DNA of 10,615 nucleotides from Flavisolibacter sp. (GTDB lineage: Bacteria; Bacteroidota; Bacteroidia; Chitinophagales; Chitinophagaceae), in NCBI GenBank assembly GCA_025936195.1, contig JAICTW010000036.1, forward strand, positions 1 through 10,615, given 5' to 3'. The translations under genes and the position numbers were made by a program. The notes under the pieces were generated by a model. That model had not been told where the DNA came from and did not search any database. It saw nothing but the letters and a program-made list of their open reading frames with translations. Of this stretch, positions 6,770 through 10,615 are shown piece by piece (positions within the stretch are counted from its first letter, which is position 1; every line of letters starts with the position of its first letter).

Positions 6770-7398
6770 TTCTTTTCCAGCATTTCCATCATTTTTTGTA
6801 TTCGCTGTTTCCTTGTCTCTTCTTTTTTTGCAGAAACGATCCATTCAATATATTCTTTCTTGTGAGAGAAGGCAAGCGAATTAAAATAATCCAACAATGC
6901 TTTTTTATTTTTTAAAATCGCGGCCACATCATCAGGAAGCTTTACTGTTTTGGTTTTAGGATCAACATAATCGAAAATGGGCCGATCCTTTGGCCCGGTG
7001 TCTTTCTTTTTATCAGCTTCTGTTTTCTGGCGCATGCCAAATGCCGACCAGGTATCGTCAAATGAAACAAGGCTGATCCATTGCATATCCTGTTTGAGCA
7101 GTTGATCCCAGCCCTTGTCTCTTGTAAGATCGGTTTGAATTTTGGATGTTCCTTTCGGATAAAAGATCCAGCAAATAACATTGTCCTTTATCAAAGGCAA
7201 AACTTTTGACAATTCCTTTTCCATTTGTGCTTTGTCCTTGACAAACCAGTGCACCTGGTCAAATTTTTTTGCTGTGCTGCTGATTTTTGCATCTGCAGGC
7301 AAAATGCCGAGAGAGGCTTTGTATTCAGAAGGAGGATTGAAAACAAGAATAACATTGTTCTCCCTGATCTTAAATTTTTGCGCTGTAGTTGAAGCCAT
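6745..7398 (-). CDS. DUF3052-like / YdeI (OmdA) fusion protein
   Basis: The 217-residue product appears to have two parts. Residues 1-125 resemble the DUF3052-like family: a short strand (NNVILVFNPPSEY), FDQVHWFVKDKAQMEKEL (46-63), then ICWIFYPKGTSKIQTDLTRD (75-94) and VSFDDTWSAFGMR (111-123). Residues 150-217 match the YdeI/OmpD-associated family (OmdA, PF13376): VKLPDDVAAILKNKKALLDYF, then FSHKKEYIEWIVSAKKEETR and a basic helical tail. A charged linker (126-140) joins them. The biochemical function of both is undetermined; YdeI in enteric bacteria is linked to envelope stress and peptide resistance, which should not be carried over automatically. There is no signal peptide, so it is cytoplasmic. 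The ATG at 7398 is followed by MASTTAQKF. Its 3' end overlaps the AraC-type gene, suggesting co-transcription and translational coupling. Confidence 0.8.
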   Translation of the reverse strand: MASTTAQKFKIRENNVILVFNPPSEYKASLGILPADAKISSTAKKFDQVHWFVKDKAQMEKELSKVLPLIKDNVICWIFYPKGTSKIQTDLTRDKGWDQLLKQDMQWISLVSFDDTWSAFGMRQKTEADKKKDTGPKDRPIFDYVDPKTKTVKLPDDVAAILKNKKALLDYFNSLAFSHKKEYIEWIVSAKKEETRKQRIQKMMEMLEKKWKNPTNR

Positions 7399-7458
7399 GG
7401 AAGCTATTTACTGCTAAAATAATTATTTGAAGTCAAAGAAATAATATTGCCAATCTTC

Positions 7459-7492
7459 TTCTGAAAATTTATTCGGGGTTCATTTAGTTTTG
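7459..7492 (+). promoter_or_regulatory. Putative promoter of dacB
   Basis: TAGTTTTG at 7485-7492 is a full match to the Bacteroidota -7 box TAnnTTTG. The -33 position holds only a weak TTCTG (7459-7463), 21 bp upstream. A start near 7498 would leave a leader of about 23 nt before the ATG at 7521. The region is the divergent spacer (7399-7520) between the YdeI-like gene and dacB. Confidence 0.45.
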
Positions 7493-7520
7493 TGAACTCC
7501 TGAAACAATCAATTCTAAAA

Positions 7521-8903
7521 ATGACAACCATGCGGCTTTACTTCTTTTTTGTTTTTCTGTTTTTAGTTGCACAATCCAAAGCACAAACGACATCAACAAG
7601 ATTACAGAATGCTTATCAAAAGTTTGAGAACGATCCGCAATTGGTCAATGCCATTTCCTCGTTGTATGTCATCAATGCCAGTACAGGTGAAGTGGTTTTC
7701 GATAAAAATTCAACGGTTGGTTTGGCAACTGCATCAACATTAAAAATTATAACATCCGCAACGGCTTATGAATTGCTGGGGAGGGATTTCAGGTATGAAA
7801 CAAAATTCGGTTACATTGGAAAGATCAAAAACAAATCGCTGCAAGGAAATTTTTACATAAAGCCTTCCGGCGATCCTACATTGGGAAGCTGGCGATGGAA
7901 GTCAACTTCTGATACTGCTATTCTCAGTACATTATTATCGTCAATTAAAACTTTGAACATTACCCACTTCAATGCCATTACCATTGATGACAAAGGATCG
8001 GACTCGGAAACAATTCCAGATGGTTGGATCTGGCAGGACATCGGTAATTACTATGGCGCCGGTGCCACCGGTTTTAACTGGCACGAGAACCAATTTGATG
8101 TTGTTCTGAAATCAGGCAAAGAGATTGGAGATCCTGTTACCATTGTAAAAACAAATCCTAAATCCTATGCGCCTTTATATTGTGTAGCCACATCGGCAGC
8201 GAAGGGAACCGGAGACAGAAGCTATGTGTATTATCCTTTGCTGGAAACAAAAGCAGTGGTAAGAGGAACTATTCCTTTGAACGAAAATGCTTTTGCCATT
8301 TCTGCATCTGATCCGGCTCCGCAAAAAACATTTACTTCATTGTTCATGGAGAACCTAACATCGAAATTGAAACTGACACAGATACATTCTGAATCTGCTT
8401 CTCCCGATACAACAATTATTTATACGCATGATTCTCCTTCTCTCGACAGCATCGTTTACTGGTTCCTAAAAAAGAGCATCAACCTTTATGGAGAAGCTTT
8501 GGCAAAAACATTAGCGTATCAAAAAACTGGTTTTGGCGAAACCGACAGAGGAGTGGAGATCATCAGAAACTTTTGGAAAGAAAAAGGAATTGCTCCAACA
8601 GAATTGAATATGGTTGATGGCTCCGGACTTTCACCGCTCAACCGCGTCACCACACATGCGCAGGTAATGGTTTTGAAATATGCCAGAAGCCAGTCCTGGT
8701 TTGATGGTTATTACAATGCCTTCCCGGAATACAACGGAATGAAAATGAAAAGTGGAACCATCAGCGATGTAAAAGGATTTTGCGGCTATCAAAAATCGAA
8801 AGACGGAAATGATTACATCTTCTCTTTTCTTGTCAATAACTATAATGGTTCCACCTCATCACTTGTTCAAAAAATGTACAAGGTTTTGGATGAACTAAAA
8901 TAG
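7521..8903 (+). CDS. dacB: D-alanyl-D-alanine carboxypeptidase/endopeptidase (PBP4 type, peptidase S13)
   Basis: The enzyme trims or cleaves D-Ala cross-links of peptidoglycan in the periplasm through an acyl-serine intermediate. The 460-residue product has a signal peptide (to about residue 22, ending SKAQ) and all three penicillin-binding motifs: SxxK as S72-T-L-K75, SxN as S319-I-N321 within KKSINLYGEAL, and KTG-type K410-S-G-T413. The conserved DGSGLSPLNRVT at 366-377 is also typical of PBP4/DacB. The long insert between SxxK and SxN (about 85-300) corresponds to the extra domains of class C low-molecular-weight PBPs. Length is normal for the family. Two near starts exist (7521 and 7530); either leaves the signal peptide intact. 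It is probably a single-gene unit, divergent from the YdeI-like gene and convergent with the DoxX gene. Penicillin sensitivity is expected from the family but not shown. Confidence 0.95.
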   Translation: MTTMRLYFFFVFLFLVAQSKAQTTSTRLQNAYQKFENDPQLVNAISSLYVINASTGEVVFDKNSTVGLATASTLKIITSATAYELLGRDFRYETKFGYIGKIKNKSLQGNFYIKPSGDPTLGSWRWKSTSDTAILSTLLSSIKTLNITHFNAITIDDKGSDSETIPDGWIWQDIGNYYGAGATGFNWHENQFDVVLKSGKEIGDPVTIVKTNPKSYAPLYCVATSAAKGTGDRSYVYYPLLETKAVVRGTIPLNENAFAISASDPAPQKTFTSLFMENLTSKLKLTQIHSESASPDTTIIYTHDSPSLDSIVYWFLKKSINLYGEALAKTLAYQKTGFGETDRGVEIIRNFWKEKGIAPTELNMVDGSGLSPLNRVTTHAQVMVLKYARSQSWFDGYYNAFPEYNGMKMKSGTISDVKGFCGYQKSKDGNDYIFSFLVNNYNGSTSSLVQKMYKVLDELK

Positions 8904-8906
8904 TTT

Positions 8907-8982
8907 GAACTAAGACTGACAGGATGAAATGGATTACTGGGAGATCGCTAATCTTTCTTTAGCTAATCCTTTACCTTAGTTC
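8907..8982. terminator. Possible bidirectional terminator region between dacB and doxX
   Basis: The 80-bp spacer contains nested inverted repeats: GAACTAAG (8907-8914) with CTTAGTTC (8975-8982), GGATTA (8931-8936) with TAATCC (8964-8969), and GCTAA (8947-8951) with TTAGC (8959-8963). The stems are short, the loops are long and T-tracts are weak, so it is not a classical hairpin terminator. Its position between convergent stops suggests a termination or repeat role. Confidence 0.35.
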
Positions 8983-8983
8983 T

Positions 8984-9394
8984 CTATTTTCCAATCATCC
9001 TGTCCAAACTTGCTTTGCCGGGACCGGTGATCAACAAAACAAAAAAGATAATGAGGAATAGACCTGCTGCTTCACCCTTTCCAAAAAAATCGCCACCCAT
9101 AGCAAAGAACAAAGCAACGGCCATGGCGATTACCAATGGAATGCAGGCAAGTCGTGTAAACAATCCCAGGACAACAAAGGCAGCGCAAAAGAATTCAGCA
9201 AAAACAACCAGGGCTAACGATGTAGTAGAACCGATGTGAAAAGGATCTGAAAACCGCGGAGCCAGATGGCTAAAATGAGTGAGCTTATCAAAGCCGTGCT
9301 TGATCATAATAAGCAAGCCGGCGCCTACTCTTAATAGAAATAAAGCAAAGGCTAATCCGTTTTCCGATACTCTGGTGCTGAATAATCTTTTCAT
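8984..9394 (-). CDS. DoxX family membrane protein
   Basis: The 136-residue product has four predicted membrane helices (about 14-31, 56-78, 82-99 and 108-124), as in the DoxX family (PF07681). Family-typical points are LLRVGAGLLIMIKHGFDKL at 20-38, with the conserved R and the H-G pair after the first helix; FAEFFCAAFVVLGLFTRLA at 65-83; and the polar loop GGDFFGKGEAA before the last helix. DoxX proteins are integral membrane components, some linked to quinone or thiol redox chemistry, but this short form has no assigned substrate. The ATG at 9394 is chosen because the longer frame starts only with TTG, and MKRLF begins naturally before the first helix. It is convergent with dacB and divergent from the distal TPR gene, and is apparently monocistronic. 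Confidence 0.9.
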   Translation of the reverse strand: MKRLFSTRVSENGLAFALFLLRVGAGLLIMIKHGFDKLTHFSHLAPRFSDPFHIGSTTSLALVVFAEFFCAAFVVLGLFTRLACIPLVIAMAVALFFAMGGDFFGKGEAAGLFLIIFFVLLITGPGKASLDRMIGK

Positions 9395-9497
9395 AGATGA
9401 TTTTGAATTGTGCCGCAAGATAAGTATCCCCTGTCAATCTAAATCACTCCATTTCCTGCTTCTTACCTCTGACTTCCGTCCTTTCATTTGCAGCATT

Positions 9498-9529
9498 TTT
9501 GTTAAACGTTCTCCTTGTTTTTAATTTTA
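9498..9529 (+). promoter_or_regulatory. Putative promoter of the distal TPR gene
   Basis: TTTG at 9498-9501 is followed after exactly 20 bp by TAATTTTA at 9522-9529, matching TAnnTTTG at 7 of 8 positions. A start near 9535 would give a leader of about 80 nt before the ATG at 9616. The spacing supports it, but the AT-rich background makes chance matches likely. Confidence 0.35.
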
Positions 9530-9615
9530 TGACGTTCTTTGGAATGATGTTGGCTCAGCTCAAAATAATTCGAATCTTTACAACGTTATGCTCCCAAACG
9601 GTTAAAGGACATCTT

Positions 9616-10497
9616 ATGAAGAAACTTTGTTTGCCGCTTTTGCTTTCCGCAATTACTTCTGTTTCTTTTGCGCAAAAAACTTTTTTCTACAATGATCCGC
9701 AGGAAAAATTCAACGAGGCAAAAGAATACTATCAGAAAGGCCAGTACAATCTGGCTTATCCAATTTTTAAAGAGTTGCAGCAATCCTTAAAAGAGATTGA
9801 CAAAGTAAATACCCCTGTTGTGGCGCAGGAAATCAGCTACTATACTATTGCCAGCGCTTTAATGCAAAATGAAGAAAGGGCTGAACACGAGGCGCTGGAT
9901 TACATTACACTAACGAAGAACACGGCAAGAGTGGAGATGATGAGTTTTCAATTGGCTGAATTTTATTTTCGTCAACAACGTTTTTCGGATGCGGTTGACT
10001 GGTATGAAAAATCAAGCATTGCCAATCTGAATAACCGCGAGATCGCTGATATGAAATTTCATGAAGGTTATTCTTATTTCACCATGCAGCAATTTGCCCG
10101 GGCAAAGCCTTTGCTGGATGCTATCCGGCAAATGAAAGATGATCCCAATTACATTGATGCGAATTATTATTATGGTTTCATTGCGTTCCGGGACCGCAAT
10201 TACAGCGATGCTTTGCAAAGCTTTAAAGTAGTAGAGAATGAACCCAATTATGAAAACATTGTACCTTATTACATCGCACAGATCTATTATGTACAGGGAA
10301 AAAAAGATGAAGCATTGAAATATGCGGAAGACCAGATCAAACAAGGCAAATCGCAGTATTATGATCTTGAATTAAAGCAGTTAATGGGGCATGCCTATTT
10401 TGAAAAGAAAGACTATGCAAAAGCGGCTACCTATCTGGGTGATTATGTGAACCGTTCCAAAAAAGTAAGAAGAGACGATTTGTACGAATTGTCGTAA
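9616..10497 (+). CDS. Secreted TPR protein, 5' part, ended by an in-frame stop
   Basis: The product up to the stop is 293 residues. A signal peptide (MKKLCLPLLLSAITSVSFAQ) marks export. It is followed by TPR-like helical pairs at about 29-57 (NEAKEYYQKGQYNLAYPIFK), 108-136 (AEFYFRQQRFSDAVDWYEKS), 149-171, 183-209 (YYGFIAFRDRNYSDALQSFK), 219-243 and 256-281 (MGHAYFEKKDYAKAATYLGDY). The ATG at 9616 is chosen over an upstream TTG because it begins the signal peptide and has AAAGGA a few bases before it. The frame is interrupted by TAA at 10495-10497, after LYELS, yet the next codons in the same frame continue the repeat pattern. The intact gene is therefore probably much longer; Bacteroidota TPR proteins with this type of N-terminus can, as I recall, reach about 1000 residues. 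The truncated product, if made, would still be exported. No enzyme domain is seen. Confidence 0.85.
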   Translation: MKKLCLPLLLSAITSVSFAQKTFFYNDPQEKFNEAKEYYQKGQYNLAYPIFKELQQSLKEIDKVNTPVVAQEISYYTIASALMQNEERAEHEALDYITLTKNTARVEMMSFQLAEFYFRQQRFSDAVDWYEKSSIANLNNREIADMKFHEGYSYFTMQQFARAKPLLDAIRQMKDDPNYIDANYYYGFIAFRDRNYSDALQSFKVVENEPNYENIVPYYIAQIYYVQGKKDEALKYAEDQIKQGKSQYYDLELKQLMGHAYFEKKDYAKAATYLGDYVNRSKKVRRDDLYELS

Positions 10498-10615
10498 GCT
10501 TATTATCAGAACGCTCAGTATAACCAGGCTATTGAAGGCTTTAAGCAACTAAGTGGTAAAGAAGATTCTTTGAGTCAGCATGCCATGTATTTGCTGGGTG
10601 ATTCGTATTTGAAGA
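10498..10615 (+). pseudogene. Continuation of the TPR gene beyond the nonsense codon (partial, runs off the window)
   Basis: In the same frame as the preceding gene, the 39 codons after the TAA read AYYQNAQYNQAIEGFKQL, then a charged turn, then HAMYLLGDSYLK, which is the A and B helix pattern of a TPR followed by the start of the next repeat. No start codon or ribosome site precedes it, so it is not a separate gene. A single substitution (TAA for TAT or TAC) would restore LS-Y-AYYQ, which fits the repeat. It could be a real nonsense mutation, a sequencing or assembly error, or, less likely, a readthrough site. The rest lies outside the window. Confidence 0.75.

Noticed and set aside
6745..8903. 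AraC regulator, YdeI-like protein and PBP4 as a beta-lactam or peptide resistance island
   Set aside because: dacB is divergent with its own likely promoter and is an ordinary housekeeping PBP. Nothing in the sequence ties the AraC/YdeI pair to it.
9499..9615. N-terminal extension of the distal TPR protein from a TTG at 9499
   Set aside because: It would bury the signal peptide that starts at the ATG 9616, and the extension overlaps the putative promoter.
1..10615. CRISPR array, tRNA/rRNA genes, insertion sequence, phage or toxin-antitoxin module
   Set aside because: Reading both strands gave no regularly spaced repeats, no tRNA cloverleaf signature, no transposase or integrase and no paired small toxin genes.

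Overview
The window looks like chromosomal DNA of a Bacteroidota bacterium, most likely family Chitinophagaceae. The base composition is AT-rich. Shine-Dalgarno sites are mostly absent or weak. The best promoter candidates resemble the Bacteroidota pattern (TTTG, about 20 bp, TAnnTTTG). The gene set is typical of the phylum: secreted TPR proteins, a DUF4403 protein, a GtrA-like protein, a stand-alone AraC domain and a DoxX protein. The spacers carry short palindromes and degenerate AT-rich repeats of the kind commonly seen in these genomes. The assignment rests on pattern recognition, not on a search.

Layout. 1-1184: putative promoter and a secreted TPR protein (+). 1185-1393: a convergent spacer packed with inverted repeats, including a strong bidirectional terminator. 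1394-3172: argS (-), carrying an unusual in-frame repeat. 3340-3864: a GtrA-family membrane protein (+), whose stop codon overlaps that of the convergent DUF4403 gene. 3861-5748: DUF4403 protein and a VOC (glyoxalase-fold) protein, both on the minus strand. 5749-6328: about 580 bp with no convincing gene but several repeats. 6329-7398: a DUF3052-like/YdeI fusion gene and a stand-alone AraC-type regulator, overlapping on the minus strand. 7521-8903: dacB, a PBP4-type D,D-peptidase (+). 8984-9394: DoxX-family membrane protein (-). 9616 to the window end: a second secreted TPR protein (+), interrupted by an in-frame TAA at 10495-10497 and open again to the window edge.

How the genes relate. This is mostly an ordinary core or housekeeping region of short transcription units with frequent strand switches, not one system. 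The only strong functional pairing is the overlapping YdeI-like/AraC pair. DUF4403 and VOC may be co-transcribed. argS (translation) and dacB (peptidoglycan) are stand-alone housekeeping genes. I found no RNA genes, CRISPR array, transposase, phage genes, toxin-antitoxin pair or defence system, and I do not think the window holds a new system. The points most worth a second look are the nonsense codon in the distal TPR gene, the intergenic-type repeat translated inside argS, and the palindromic repeat families in the spacers.
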